A DNA stretch of 64,000 bases from DYGX01 sp035325905 (GCA_035325905.1 DAOKYY010000006.1:20221-84220), one strand, 5' to 3'. Shown: positions 48,348 to 57,618, counted from the first letter of the stretch. A program made the numbers and translations. The notes: a model not told the origin generated them from the letters alone.

Positions 48348-48845
48348 GTGAAACCGCCTGCCGTCGCGCTGGACAATATCACCGCCCTGTCCCCGATCTA
48401 CCGGACGGTGATCTCGCCGGAGTACGAAGACGAAAACGGCCACATGAACATGCGCTGGTACCTGGCGATCTTTGACGACGCCGGGTATCCGCTCGCCGCG
48501 AGCCTGGGCCTGACGCCGGAATTCCACGCGCAGCACGGCACGGGCGGCTTCGACCTGGAGCATCACCTGCACTATCTCAGCGAGGTTGCAGTCGGCGACA
48601 CGGTAGCGATCTACGCGCGGCTGCTGGGCCGCTCCGCCAAGCGTATCCACTACATGATGTTCATGGTCAACGAGACACGCGGCGCGCTCGCCGCGACCTT
48701 GGAGTGCGTCAACTCGTTCGCGGACCTAACCGTGCGCCGCACCGCGCCCTACCCCGAAAAGATCAGCCGCCAGATTGACGCGCTGCTGGCGGAGCACAGC
48801 CGCCTCGGCTGGGAAGCGCCGGTGTGCGGAGTGATGGGACCATAA
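48348..48845 (+). CDS. Thioesterase-like (hotdog fold) protein
   Basis: The 165-residue protein has the hotdog pattern of 4-hydroxybenzoyl-CoA thioesterase-like enzymes: YRTVISPEYEDENGHMNMRWYLAIFDDAGY carries the D/E-x-x-GHMN catalytic stretch, then a central helix and LHYLSEVAVGDTVAIYARL. It probably hydrolyses acyl-CoA, acyl group unknown. GTG 48348 follows AAGGAGAG. It is 44 bases from the metal-binding-protein gene and may be read through from it. Confidence 0.82.
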   Translation: MKPPAVALDNITALSPIYRTVISPEYEDENGHMNMRWYLAIFDDAGYPLAASLGLTPEFHAQHGTGGFDLEHHLHYLSEVAVGDTVAIYARLLGRSAKRIHYMMFMVNETRGALAATLECVNSFADLTVRRTAPYPEKISRQIDALLAEHSRLGWEAPVCGVMGP

Positions 48846-48973
48846 CTTACACCGCGCGGTCGTGCCGTTGCGCTCGAACGATTCATACGATCTGGAATGA
48901 CGCGAGAACGCGCCAGGCGATGAACGTGCAACTTCCTGCGGCGGCTCGATCTGACCGGAAAGCGCGCCGCCGC

Positions 48974-49486
48974 TTAGGCTTCCGGGTCCGGCCCGGCGTC
49001 GTCGCGGTAGAAGTAGACAAACTCGCAGCAGTCGTCGCCCCGCATCAGCGTCTTCGCGCGCCGCAGCCCAATGCGCGGGTTGAACGCGGCGGCCAGGTGC
49101 GGATCGGTCGCGCAGGTCATCTGGTAGAGCAGCGGCGCGCCGCCTTCGACCTGCGCGGCGATCTCCGCCTGCGGGCAGCGCGTGCAGACGACGCGCACCC
49201 CGCCCGCGACCGGCCCGGTCGTGTACTCGAACCCGGCGGGGCGCAGCGGCTCCCACAGCAGCGCGATCAGGTCCTCGATGGTGTGGGTGTCGCGCGCGGC
49301 AGCAGCGGCGCTCCAGCGCGCGCGTGCATTCTCGGCGGCCAGATCGCCCAGCGCCGCCACGAGCGGCTCTCCCAGGCGATCGTGCAGCCCTTTCAGCAGG
49401 CGCACCACCCCAATGCTGTGCTCCCGGCGCATCTGGTCGCGCTGCGCGCGAAGCTGTTCTTCCACGGTACTATCCGTCTGCTGCAT
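48974..49486 (-). CDS. L-2-amino-thiazoline-4-carboxylate hydrolase-like protein
   Basis: This 170-residue protein has the pattern of the ATC-hydrolase family: CTRCPQAEIAAQ, CATDPHLAAAFNPRIGLRR and the end TLMRGDDCCEFVYFYRD, with several conserved Cys. ATC hydrolase opens a thiazoline ring in L-cysteine formation, but many members with this fold have unknown jobs. It faces the divergent doc genes over 159 bases. Confidence 0.72.
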   Translation of the reverse strand: MQQTDSTVEEQLRAQRDQMRREHSIGVVRLLKGLHDRLGEPLVAALGDLAAENARARWSAAAAARDTHTIEDLIALLWEPLRPAGFEYTTGPVAGGVRVVCTRCPQAEIAAQVEGGAPLLYQMTCATDPHLAAAFNPRIGLRRAKTLMRGDDCCEFVYFYRDDAGPDPEA

Positions 49487-49645
49487 GTTTCCGCGTCCCC
49501 TTTCGCCTGCCGGCCGGACTCGTTGCGCTTAGTCTAGGCCAATCGGGTCCGCCGGGCAACACGCGTACAACGCCTGCGTGGGCCGCGCGCCTTCCCTTTC
49601 GCTACAATTCTCCGTAGCGAGCAAGACACCTGGAGCCGTAACCGG

Positions 49646-50053
49646 ATGTATCGTGACGAGCGCGAAATCGTCTATCTCAGCCCGGCGGAGCTTTTCGCAC
49701 TGGCGGAAGAGGCCCTGGGGCGACCGCCGGACGTGCGCGATCGGCACCTGCTGCGCAAGGCGGCGGCACGCCCGGCGCTGAGCGCCTTCGGCCACGAAGC
49801 CTACCCCAGCCTGCACGAGAAAGCGGCGGCGCTGCTGCATAGCCTCGCCGCGCACCACCTGTTTTATGATGGTAATAAGCGCACCGCGACCGCCGCCGTC
49901 GTCAAGTTCCTGCGCGCCAACGGGCTGAACCCCACCTGGGACCGGGCCGCGATGGTTCAATTTGTGCTGGAAATCGCCCAGGACCGGCATGATGTCCCCG
50001 CGATCGCGGAATGGCTGGCGGCGCACACCGAGCCGCGTTGTTCCAGCCGCTAG
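49646..50053 (+). CDS. Fic/Doc family protein (Doc-like), first copy
   Basis: This 135-residue protein has the Doc motif HLFYDGNKRTA (H-x-F-x-x-G-N-K-R) and a family-typical ALLHSLAAHH helix before it. Doc toxins phosphorylate EF-Tu and halt translation. No Phd-like antitoxin gene is seen upstream or downstream, and no helical inhibitory motif of Fic proteins is evident. A -10-like TACAAT is at 49603-49608. The second copy begins 15 bases after it. Confidence 0.85.
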   Translation: MYRDEREIVYLSPAELFALAEEALGRPPDVRDRHLLRKAAARPALSAFGHEAYPSLHEKAAALLHSLAAHHLFYDGNKRTATAAVVKFLRANGLNPTWDRAAMVQFVLEIAQDRHDVPAIAEWLAAHTEPRCSSR

Positions 50054-50068
50054 AAGAAAGCTGAGCGC

Positions 50069-50566
50069 ATGACGACCCGCTTCCTGACCGTGGACGAGCT
50101 GATCTATATCAGCGAGCAGATACCGACGGTGAGCACCATTCACCGCATTCTGAAGGGCAAAGACCGCGTGCGCGATATGGACCTGCTCGAAACCGCCTGG
50201 GGCCGCCCGATGCAGACTGTCTTCGGGCGCGACGCGTACCCCACGCTCGAAGCGAAAGCCGCCGCCCTGCTCCACTCGCTGGCGCGCAATCACCCGTTCG
50301 CGGACGGCAACAAGCGCGTAGCGACGGTCGCGGCGATCTTCATGCTGGCGGTCAACGGGCGGTGCGTGGCCTGGGATCAAGAAGAGGCGTTGCAGCACAT
50401 CCTCGACCTGGCAGAAGGGCGCATGGATGACGACGCGTTCGCAAATTGGCTGCCGACCACCCCCTGCCCGCTCAGCGCGGAGCCAGATACCGAACGGGAT
50501 ATGCAGACCATCGCGGCGATCATGCGCGAGCACGCCTGGTTGCTGGACCAGCTCGCCATCCGCTAG
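50069..50566 (+). CDS. Fic/Doc family protein (Doc-like), second copy
   Basis: This 165-residue paralogue has the motif HPFADGNKRVA, with Val where Thr is usual, and a longer C-terminal tail (about 30 residues, ERDMQTIAAIMREHAWLLDQLA). The 5' half resembles Doc from phage-type systems (TVDELIYISEQI). It lies 15 bases downstream of the first copy in one transcript. With no antitoxin visible it may be an orphan or autonomous enzyme. Confidence 0.85.
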   Translation: MTTRFLTVDELIYISEQIPTVSTIHRILKGKDRVRDMDLLETAWGRPMQTVFGRDAYPTLEAKAAALLHSLARNHPFADGNKRVATVAAIFMLAVNGRCVAWDQEEALQHILDLAEGRMDDDAFANWLPTTPCPLSAEPDTERDMQTIAAIMREHAWLLDQLAIR

Positions 50567-50582
50567 CGGGCCAGAACCCAAA

Positions 50583-50610
50583 TCGCCGGGCTGTTGGAGC
50601 AGCCCGGCGA
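50583..50610. terminator. Hairpin between convergent doc and doxX-type genes
   Basis: TCGCCGGGCTG (50583-50593) pairs with CAGCCCGGCGA (50600-50610) around a 6-base loop. There is no clear T-run on either side, so its terminator role rests on position and stability. Confidence 0.55.
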
Positions 50611-50633
50611 CGATTGGTGTGTGATAGCGGAGC

Positions 50634-51212
50634 TTACGCTTCGCTGGGCAGGCTATCGCGCCGCGTGACGATCCGGTCGCGGATGCGGCGGGCGTTGAAG
50701 AGCACGTAGTCCAGGCCGATGTAGCCCGAGACGCGCCAGGCCAGCAGCAGCGCAATCGCGATGACGAACAGCAGCGGGTTGGTGCTGGCCGAGCCGGCCA
50801 TCATGAAGTTCCAGTTCATGAAGGCGCCGAAGAACGCCGCCACGCCGACCAGCGCGCCCACGATCAGGGTGATGCCGATCATCACTTCGCCGACGGCGAT
50901 CAGCTTGGCGAACCAGGTGTACGCCTCGGCGTCGAGCAGCGTCTGAAGAAACGAGCGGTACCAGTCGAAGGCAATGGGCGGGCGTCCACCCTCAGGAATA
51001 GATACGGCGTTCGTCCAGAAGCCCTTGAGCGCGACCCCACCGTCCATCCAGGCCGCTTCGGTGATCTTGTGGCTGCCCGCTTCGAGCCACTGGAGGCCGA
51101 GCCAGACACGGATCGGCAGCCAGAGCAGCGCGGCGCGACGGTCGGTGAACAAACGCTGAACGAGCGAAGTCTGCTCGGAAGGCACGTTGCGCGAAACGGA
51201 AATGGTAGCCAT
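50634..51212 (-). CDS. DoxX/DoxD-like membrane protein
   Basis: The 192-residue protein has about four membrane helices and the DoxX features RVWLGLQWLEAGSHKI at the first helix, FAKLIAVGEVMIGITLIVGALVG in the middle and NWNFMMAGSASTNPLLFVIAIALLLAWR. DoxD proteins are subunits of thiosulfate:quinone oxidoreductase; others have unknown redox or membrane roles. ATG 51212 is supported by GGGAG; 51278 gives an implausible N-terminus. It lies next to the two-component pair but is read separately. Confidence 0.85.
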   Translation of the reverse strand: MATISVSRNVPSEQTSLVQRLFTDRRAALLWLPIRVWLGLQWLEAGSHKITEAAWMDGGVALKGFWTNAVSIPEGGRPPIAFDWYRSFLQTLLDAEAYTWFAKLIAVGEVMIGITLIVGALVGVAAFFGAFMNWNFMMAGSASTNPLLFVIAIALLLAWRVSGYIGLDYVLFNARRIRDRIVTRRDSLPSEA

Positions 51213-51372
51213 TGTTTTCTCCCTGTTTAGGTGGTGATGCTTTCCCGTTGTGTTGCCACCAGTATAGGGCTTCCCCAACGGGGCGTGTAGCGGGGAAAAC
51301 CCCCTTCCGACCAGGGAGTTGTCGGGGAAAATGAGTGTTTTTCGGGTCGCGTGTGGGGGTTAACCTGACAGA

Positions 51373-52035
51373 TCAGCTCTCGTCAAGCATCCCGCGCTCC
51401 AGCGCGTCGCGGACGAGCTGCGCGCGGGTCGAAAACCCGAGCTTCTCCATGCCGCGCGCCCGGTACGTCTCGACCGTCTTAACGCTGATGGCGAGCTGAT
51501 CCGCGATCTCGGCGTTCGTGTGGCCCAGCGCGACCAGTCGCAGCACATCGCTTTCGCGCTTACTCAACGACTCCCACGCGTCTCCTGCTTCTGAGGATGA
51601 CGCGCCAGGCGGAGCGGCGTCGCCCTTCAGCAGTTTGTCCATCATCGCGGAATGGACATAGGTCTCGCCGCGTGACACGGCGCGGATTGCGTTCAGCAGC
51701 TCGCTGTCTACCGCTTTCTTGAGCACATAGCCCACCGCGCCGAGCGATAGCGCCTGTCGCAGATAGCTCGCGTCGTCGTGCATGGTCAGAATCAGCACGC
51801 GGCTTTCCGGCGAGACTTGCTTCAGCGCGCGCAGCACGTCCAGCCCACCCAGCCCCGGCATCGTCAGGTCGAGCAGCACCAGATCGGGCCGCGTGTCCTC
51901 GACCAGCGACAGCACCTTGACGCCGTTATCCGCTTCGCCCACCACTTCAAGATCGGGCTGCCCGTTGAGCAGCAGGCGCAGCCCCGCCCGCAAGATAGCG
52001 TGATCGTCGGCCAGCAGGATTCGCGTTTTGCTCAC
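51373..52035 (-). CDS. NarL/FixJ-type response regulator
   Basis: The 220-residue protein has a receiver domain (about 4-120) with phosphorylation site Asp56 (LVLLDLTMPG), Lys near 106 (LKKAVD) and a LuxR-type HTH (about 150-215, LSKRESDVLRLVALGHTNAEIADQLAISVKTVETYRA). It binds DNA after phosphorylation. GTG start 52035 overlaps the kinase stop (GTGA). The kinase gene precedes it on the same strand. Confidence 0.93.
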   Translation of the reverse strand: MSKTRILLADDHAILRAGLRLLLNGQPDLEVVGEADNGVKVLSLVEDTRPDLVLLDLTMPGLGGLDVLRALKQVSPESRVLILTMHDDASYLRQALSLGAVGYVLKKAVDSELLNAIRAVSRGETYVHSAMMDKLLKGDAAPPGASSSEAGDAWESLSKRESDVLRLVALGHTNAEIADQLAISVKTVETYRARGMEKLGFSTRAQLVRDALERGMLDES

Positions 52036-53570
52036 GTGTTGTCCTCGTTATTCTGTGTCTCCGGCGCGTCCATCCAAGCAGATAAGACCCGATTGGAAAC
52101 GCCCCGCGCCTCGGCGCCATCAACCGGTAGCTCGACAAACAGCGTTGTGCCCCGGCCCGGCTGCGACTCGACCGTAAACTTGCCGCCCAGCAGCTCGGCC
52201 CGCTCGCGCATGCCATACAGCCCCAGCCGCTGCCGCCTGCCGTCCGCCGCGCGCTCCGGGTCGAATCCCACGCCATCATCCTCGATGACCACCAGCACCT
52301 TGCGCTCGCGCCGGTCGATCATGACGCTGACGTTGGCGGCCTGCGCGTGTCGAACGACGTTGGTCAGCGCCTCCTGCACGATGCGATAGATCGTGGTTTC
52401 CACTTCGGGCGGAAGGCGCTGCCCTTCCAGCCCGTGGGTGATCACGTCCGCCGCGATACGATGGCGCTCCCGGTAGTCACTGACGTAACGGTCCAGCGCG
52501 GCGGCGAGGCCCATATCGTCGAGCACGCTGGGGCGCAGCTCCCACGCCAGCCGGTGAACTTCGCTCAGAATCGCGCCGACAATCTCGCGCAGGTCCTGCG
52601 CCTCGGCGTGCAGCGTGCTGAGATCAGGCGCTTCTTCCAGCCGGCGCAGCCCCAACAGCAGCGAGGTCAGCGACTGGCCGGTGCTGTCGTGTAGCTCGCG
52701 CGAAATGCGCCGGCGCTCGTCTTCCTGCGCGGCGATCACCCGGTTGACAAACTCGGCGCGGAGCTGCGCACGCTCGGCCTGCTCGGCGGCGGCCTGCGCC
52801 AGCGCGCCGGTCATGCGGTTGAACGACTCCGCCAGCCGCCCGACTTCGTCGCTGGCCCAGGGCGTGACGTGCTGCGACAGGTCCCCCCGCGCGACCGCCT
52901 CCGTCGCCTGGACCAGGTTGCGGATCGGGCGGGTGATGATCCAGGTCAGGAAGACCGCCGCCGCGATGCCGACCGCCGACATGATGAGGATCGTATACAG
53001 AAGCTGGCGCGTCATGCGGTCGACCGCGGCGCTGAGGAGCGTGTCGCCCAGCCCGGCGCGGACGATCGCCCCCTCGGCGCTGGCGTCCGTGAACGTCTCG
53101 GAGACCAGCAGAACGCGCCCGCTGCCGATCTCGACCCATTGCGCGTGGTGGCCGTCTTCCGCCGGAGCGCTGAGCAACCGGCGCACCTCGTCCGGCAGAT
53201 CGCCGCTGAAGGAGTGGCCGAGCACGTCACCGGCCCCGTTCTGCACGACCAGAAAAACGACCTCGGTGTTGTGGCGGTCATCCGAATAGTGCGCCTGCGC
53301 CTCTTCAAGGAAGGTATTCAGCCGCTGCCGGCTTGCCACGTCAAGCATCGACGCCGACGCCTGCGCGACATATGACGTGATCGACAGCCCCTGCTGCTCG
53401 ACCTGCTCTTCCAGAATGGACCACATCGAGCGGCGCACCTGCACGATCGCGAACAAGCCGAGCAGGATCACCGTCCCCAGCACGATCCCCAGGACCTTCG
53501 TGCGGATGCTGACGGCGCCCGCCACAGCCCAAAACCGCTGAAACAAGCGAGAGCGCAGAAACTGATTCAC
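52032..53570 (-). CDS. NarX/LiaS-type sensor histidine kinase
   Basis: The 512-residue kinase has two membrane helices (about 27-46 and 193-214) bracketing an extracytoplasmic sensor of about 145 residues, then a HAMP domain (about 215-265), a coiled coil, a HisKA_3 dimerisation region with phospho-acceptor His in RISRELHDSTGQSL, and an ATPase domain (DDGVGFDPERAA; GLYGMRERAELLGG). It is co-transcribed with its response regulator, overlapping by 4 bases. The signal is unknown; nitrogen oxides would be a fair guess given the nirK island 15 kb away. Start GTG 53570. Confidence 0.9.
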   Translation of the reverse strand: MNQFLRSRLFQRFWAVAGAVSIRTKVLGIVLGTVILLGLFAIVQVRRSMWSILEEQVEQQGLSITSYVAQASASMLDVASRQRLNTFLEEAQAHYSDDRHNTEVVFLVVQNGAGDVLGHSFSGDLPDEVRRLLSAPAEDGHHAQWVEIGSGRVLLVSETFTDASAEGAIVRAGLGDTLLSAAVDRMTRQLLYTILIMSAVGIAAAVFLTWIITRPIRNLVQATEAVARGDLSQHVTPWASDEVGRLAESFNRMTGALAQAAAEQAERAQLRAEFVNRVIAAQEDERRRISRELHDSTGQSLTSLLLGLRRLEEAPDLSTLHAEAQDLREIVGAILSEVHRLAWELRPSVLDDMGLAAALDRYVSDYRERHRIAADVITHGLEGQRLPPEVETTIYRIVQEALTNVVRHAQAANVSVMIDRRERKVLVVIEDDGVGFDPERAADGRRQRLGLYGMRERAELLGGKFTVESQPGRGTTLFVELPVDGAEARGVSNRVLSAWMDAPETQNNEDNT

Positions 53571-53842
53571 GCCGCTGTTCGATCCCGTCTATCGATCTAC
53601 CCGGCCCGGTATCGACGGCCGAGTTTTGAAGATACGCGTCATCATTTTAATCCCGTCGCCGCAAGCCGCAAAACCGCCACGCGCTTTCAAAACTAACCCG
53701 GCGGGAGGTTGGATCGGCTCGGACCCGCCCTCTTTACAGGCGTGAAAAGGCGCATACAATGAGAAATGCACCCACACGCCCAGCGCGGGCGGTCGTCTCC
53801 GGCAGAGCGCGTCAGAATGCGCGGGAAAAGGCTCTCTGGTCG

Positions 53843-54265
53843 ATGCTGCGTCCAAACCCGTGTGTGCGCTGCGGCGCCTGCTGCGCGCATTTCCGCGTGT
53901 CGTTCTACTGGGCCGAGGCGGACGACGCGCCGGGCGGGACCGTCCCGCTCGCGCTGACCGAAGACCTGACCGGCCTGCGCCGCTGCATGAAAGGCACCAA
54001 CGAGCGGCCTCCGCGCTGCGCCGCGCTGCAAGGTAAAGTTGGCGAGCGGGTGAGCTGCGCCATCTACGAGCAGCGCCCTACCCCGTGCCGCGAGTTCGGC
54101 GTCTCGTGGAGCCGTGGCGTGCTGCACTTCTCCGCCGCCGAGCTGGACCGCTGCAACCAGGCGCGGGCGGCCTGCGGCCTGCCGCCGCTGCTCGATGGCT
54201 CCGCTGACACCCCGGATGCCTCTCCTCCAGCGCAGACCCCTGGCGCGCGGGGCATCGCCAGCTAG
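53843..54265 (+). CDS. YkgJ-family cysteine-cluster protein
   Basis: The 140-residue protein has the YkgJ pattern: CVRCGACCAHFRVSFYWAEADD, RCMKGTNERPPRCAALQG and CAIYEQRPTPCREF. The cysteine cluster likely binds zinc or an iron-sulfur centre; function unknown. ATG 53843 puts the cysteine cluster near the N-terminus as in E. coli YkgJ, with AAAAGG upstream; ATG 53759 would add 28 residues and has its own weak ribosome site, so the start is uncertain. It converges on msrA, 5 bases apart. Confidence 0.8.
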   Translation: MLRPNPCVRCGACCAHFRVSFYWAEADDAPGGTVPLALTEDLTGLRRCMKGTNERPPRCAALQGKVGERVSCAIYEQRPTPCREFGVSWSRGVLHFSAAELDRCNQARAACGLPPLLDGSADTPDASPPAQTPGARGIAS

Positions 54266-54270
54266 CCAGC

Positions 54271-54807
54271 CTACGCTTTCAGTTGCTCCATGTATTTCTG
54301 GCGAAACTTGGCGACCTTCGGCGCGATCACCACGCGGCAGTAACCCTGAAACGGGTTGCGCTCGAAGTATTGCTGGTGATAGTCCTCCGCCGGATAGAAC
54401 GTCTCGTAGGGCGCAAGCTGCGTGACCAGCGGATCGTTATACCAGCCCTGGCGCGCCACGTCCGCGATGACGTCCTCGGCGGTCGCGCGCTGCTCAGGCG
54501 AGTGGTAGAAGATTACCGAGCGGTACTGTGTTCCGACATCCGCGCCCTGGCGGTTGAGCGTCGTCGGGTCATGGACGGTGAAGAACACCTCCAGCAGCTC
54601 CCGGTAGCTGATCACCGCCGGGTCGAACGTGATCTGCACGACTTCCGCGTGCCCGGTCCGTCCAGTGCAGACCAGCTCATACGACGGGTTCGGCACGTCG
54701 CCGCCCGCATAGCCCGACACGACATCCGTGACGCCCTTCAGCGCGTCGTAGATCGGCTCCAAACACCAGAAACACCCACCGCCCAAAGTTGCTTGTTCCA
54801 CGCTCAT
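54271..54807 (-). CDS. msrA: Peptide methionine sulfoxide reductase MsrA
   Basis: The 178-residue protein has the MsrA signature GGGCFWCLEP with catalytic Cys12, then GYAGG, GHAEVVQITFDP and the YHQQYFERNP end region. It reduces methionine-S-sulfoxide in proteins. The ribosome site GGAGAGG precedes the ATG. It is a single gene, convergent with the YkgJ-like gene. Confidence 0.96.
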   Translation of the reverse strand: MSVEQATLGGGCFWCLEPIYDALKGVTDVVSGYAGGDVPNPSYELVCTGRTGHAEVVQITFDPAVISYRELLEVFFTVHDPTTLNRQGADVGTQYRSVIFYHSPEQRATAEDVIADVARQGWYNDPLVTQLAPYETFYPAEDYHQQYFERNPFQGYCRVVIAPKVAKFRQKYMEQLKA

Positions 54808-54955
54808 CTTGCCTCTCCAATACCCTGCACACCGATCGCGGTGCCGAGATTATAGCGATTTTGGCCGGGCGCTGGCGCCGGGCGTGGCGCAATACGCGCC
54901 GCCGCAGTATCCTCGTGCCAGTCGATCCGGATCCGTTCGCTGGTGAGAAGCCGCC

Positions 54956-56179
54956 ATGACACAACCGTTCATCCTCGGCGTTAACTACTGGCCGCGCCGC
55001 AAGGCGATGTACTGGTGGTCGGACTTCGACGCGCAGGAAGTGCGCGAGGAGTTCGGGCAGATCGCCGCGCTGGGCCTGCGCGTCGTGCGGATTTTTCTGT
55101 TGTGGGACGACTTTCAGCCCGCGCCTGACATCGTATCGGCGGAACGCCTGCGCGATCTGACGACCGTCTGCGACATCGCCGCCGAGCTGGGCCTGGGGCT
55201 GGACATCACCTTCTTCACCGGCCACATGAGCGGTCCGAACTGGGCGCCACGCTGGCTGCTGGACGAGCGCGTTCCGCCCCTGCCGCCAGGCAGGCTGGTC
55301 AGCGGCGGCGAAGTGGTCGACGTGGGCTATCGCAACATGCTGACCGACCCGGTCGCCCTGGACGCCGCGCGCCTGCACTTGCGGGCCGTGGTCGGCGCGC
55401 TGCGCGATCACCCCGGTGTATGGATGTGGAACCTCGGCAACGAGCCGGACCTGTTCGCCCTGCCCCCTGACCGGGAGACGGGCCGCGCCTGGGTGCAGGA
55501 AATGACCGCGCTGATCAAGTCGATTGACCCGGTCCGCCCGGTGACGTGCGGGCTGCATTCGGCCAGCCTGTTCAGCAGCGCGCCGTTTCGCATCGACGAC
55601 ACATTTGCGATTACAGATGTCGTGGTCATGCACAGCTACCCGATGTATGTTCCCTGGATCGAGGACCCGCTCGACCCCGATTACGTGCCGTTCACCTGCG
55701 CGCTGACGACCGCGCTCTGTGGCAAGCCAACGCTGATGGAGGAATTCGGCGGCTGCACCGCCCCACCCGGTGAGGCGTCGCAGGTCTGGGAATGGACCGC
55801 CTACGGCGAGCGGCGCACGCAGTTCATGGCGTCGGAAGAGGATTTCGCGGCGTACATCGAAGCGGTGCTGCCCCGGCTGGTGCAGGCCGGCGCGACCGGC
55901 GCGATGATCTGGTGCTACGCCGACTACGCGCCTGAGCTGTACGGCCGCCCGCCCTGCGTCGAGTCGATCCACGAGCGGTTCTTCGGGCTGGTGCGCGCGG
56001 ACGGCTCGCTCAAGCCGCACGCCGAGGCGATTCGTCGCTTCGCCGCCAGCGCGCCGGCCGTCCGCCCCGCGATCCACACGCTGCCGCTCGACATCACGCC
56101 CGACGAATATTACGCCGACCCGGAGACACACGTGCGGCGGCTATACGACGTGTACCGGCGGCGGAGACCGTCTGCTTGA
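54956..56179 (+). CDS. Clan-A glycoside hydrolase (GH5-like TIM barrel)
   Basis: The 407-residue protein is a (beta/alpha)8 glycosidase. ILGVNYWPRRKAMYWWSDFD opens the barrel, NLGNEPD carries the acid/base Glu after strand 4 and TLMEEFGG the nucleophile Glu after strand 7; MHSYPMYVPWIEDP lies between. There is no signal peptide, so it would act on intracellular oligosaccharides. I cannot fix the GH family; GH5-, GH2- and GH42-related groups share this layout. Its stop overlaps the TTG start of the nuclease gene. Confidence 0.78.
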   Translation: MTQPFILGVNYWPRRKAMYWWSDFDAQEVREEFGQIAALGLRVVRIFLLWDDFQPAPDIVSAERLRDLTTVCDIAAELGLGLDITFFTGHMSGPNWAPRWLLDERVPPLPPGRLVSGGEVVDVGYRNMLTDPVALDAARLHLRAVVGALRDHPGVWMWNLGNEPDLFALPPDRETGRAWVQEMTALIKSIDPVRPVTCGLHSASLFSSAPFRIDDTFAITDVVVMHSYPMYVPWIEDPLDPDYVPFTCALTTALCGKPTLMEEFGGCTAPPGEASQVWEWTAYGERRTQFMASEEDFAAYIEAVLPRLVQAGATGAMIWCYADYAPELYGRPPCVESIHERFFGLVRADGSLKPHAEAIRRFAASAPAVRPAIHTLPLDITPDEYYADPETHVRRLYDVYRRRRPSA

Positions 56180-57618
56180 ACGACAGGATCGTGATCACAG
56201 CGCGCTCGGTGCGCGATCTGGCGCTGTGCGAGCGGCGCGCCTGGCTCGACGCGGAGCGCATCGGCCCGGCTGGCGACGCGCCGCTGACGCTGGGGGTCGT
56301 GTGGGACAACGCCGGTCCGCTTGAGACGCGGCGCGCCGCCACTTGGGCGGACGCCGTAGCGCAGACCGGGCGGCTAATGGCGCTCGGCGCGGCGACCGTT
56401 TTCGGCGCCTGCCTGGAGCTTGAAGCCCCGCTCGACCTGTCCGACCGGGTCTTCGCGATCCGCGCCCAGATCGATCGGCTCGAGCGCGTGGAGCACCTGG
56501 GCGAGACCCTGTACGCGCCGGTCCTGCTGCGCGAGTCGCTGACGGCGGACGACGCCGACCGGCTGACGCTCGACCTGTGGGTCTGGCTGCTGGACAACCT
56601 CGGCGGAACCCCGCCGCCCGCCGAGCTGTGGCTGGGCGTGGACGGGCTGGGCCGCGCGCGCCGCCGCCTGGCGCACGAGTACGACGAGGCGCGCCTGCTC
56701 GACGCGCTGACGCGGCTCGCCGCGCTGCTGGCGCGGGAAGCTGCGCCGCCGGTGCATCTGATCGAAGCGTGCAAAGCGTGCCCGCACCGCGCCGACTGCG
56801 ACGCCATCGCCCGGCAGGACGGCGCGCTCGACTTGCTCTACGGCGTCTCGCGGCGCGTGCGCGAGGGACTGCGCGCGGCGGGGCTGCGCTCGCTGGCGCA
56901 AATCGCCGCCGCGTCCCCGGATGAGTTGCGGCGCGTCAAGGGGATTGGCCCGGCCAGCGCGCCACGCATCCACGCCAACGCGCGGGCCTGGCTCAATGCG
57001 TGCCCGGTTCACCTGCACCCGCTGCCAGAAACCTGCGCGGCGGGCGGTTGGATGTTCGACCTGGAAACGCTGGAGCGCAACGGGCAGGTCGTCCCCTGGT
57101 GCATGGGCTGGTGCGACGTGCGCGGCCAGACGCAGATCGCGCTCGTCGGGCCGGTGCAGACGCCGGAGACTCTGTCGCTCCCCGGCGGGCAACAGGTCAC
57201 GCTCGCGCCGGACAGCGACAGCCTGTGGGAAGTGCTCGCGGAGTCGGTCGCGGGCAACGCCCCGATCTTTCACTGGACCGGGTACGACGCCGCGCTGCTG
57301 CGCGGAACCGCGCCGCGAGCCGTTCGCGACGCGCTGGAGCCGCGCTTCGAAGACCTGCACCGCCACTTCACGCGGGCAGTCAGCCTGCCACTGCGCAGCA
57401 CGTCGATCAAGGTCATTTCGACCTATCTGGGTTATCCCTGGCCGGGCTACAACGAGTGGTTCGCCGCCTACCTGGATTACCGGTACTGGCTGGATGGCGG
57501 CCCGATCGCGGCGCTGGAGCGGGCTTGCATGTACCAGCGCGCCGACGTGCAGTCGATGGCGTGGGTCTGGCGGTGGTGGGCCGGCGTCCACGCGTCTGCG
57601 CCGGAGTCAGCCCGCTGA
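56176..57618 (+). CDS. TM0106-type RecB-like nuclease with HhH and RNase H-like parts
   Basis: The 480-residue protein has an N-terminal PD-(D/E)XK/RecB-like part (about 5-220) that ends with a Cas4-like cysteine cluster CKACPHRADC, a helix-hairpin-helix motif (SPDELRRVKGIGPASAPRI, about 250-270) and a C-terminal 3'-5' exonuclease-like part (about 290-470, FDLETLERNGQVVPWCMGWC and FHWTGYD). Such proteins form the TM0106 family of predicted nucleases. The TTG start overlaps the glycosidase stop by 4 bases. It is not near CRISPR or repair genes. The last 12 bases overlap the convergent regulator gene. Confidence 0.82.
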   Translation: MNDRIVITARSVRDLALCERRAWLDAERIGPAGDAPLTLGVVWDNAGPLETRRAATWADAVAQTGRLMALGAATVFGACLELEAPLDLSDRVFAIRAQIDRLERVEHLGETLYAPVLLRESLTADDADRLTLDLWVWLLDNLGGTPPPAELWLGVDGLGRARRRLAHEYDEARLLDALTRLAALLAREAAPPVHLIEACKACPHRADCDAIARQDGALDLLYGVSRRVREGLRAAGLRSLAQIAAASPDELRRVKGIGPASAPRIHANARAWLNACPVHLHPLPETCAAGGWMFDLETLERNGQVVPWCMGWCDVRGQTQIALVGPVQTPETLSLPGGQQVTLAPDSDSLWEVLAESVAGNAPIFHWTGYDAALLRGTAPRAVRDALEPRFEDLHRHFTRAVSLPLRSTSIKVISTYLGYPWPGYNEWFAAYLDYRYWLDGGPIAALERACMYQRADVQSMAWVWRWWAGVHASAPESAR

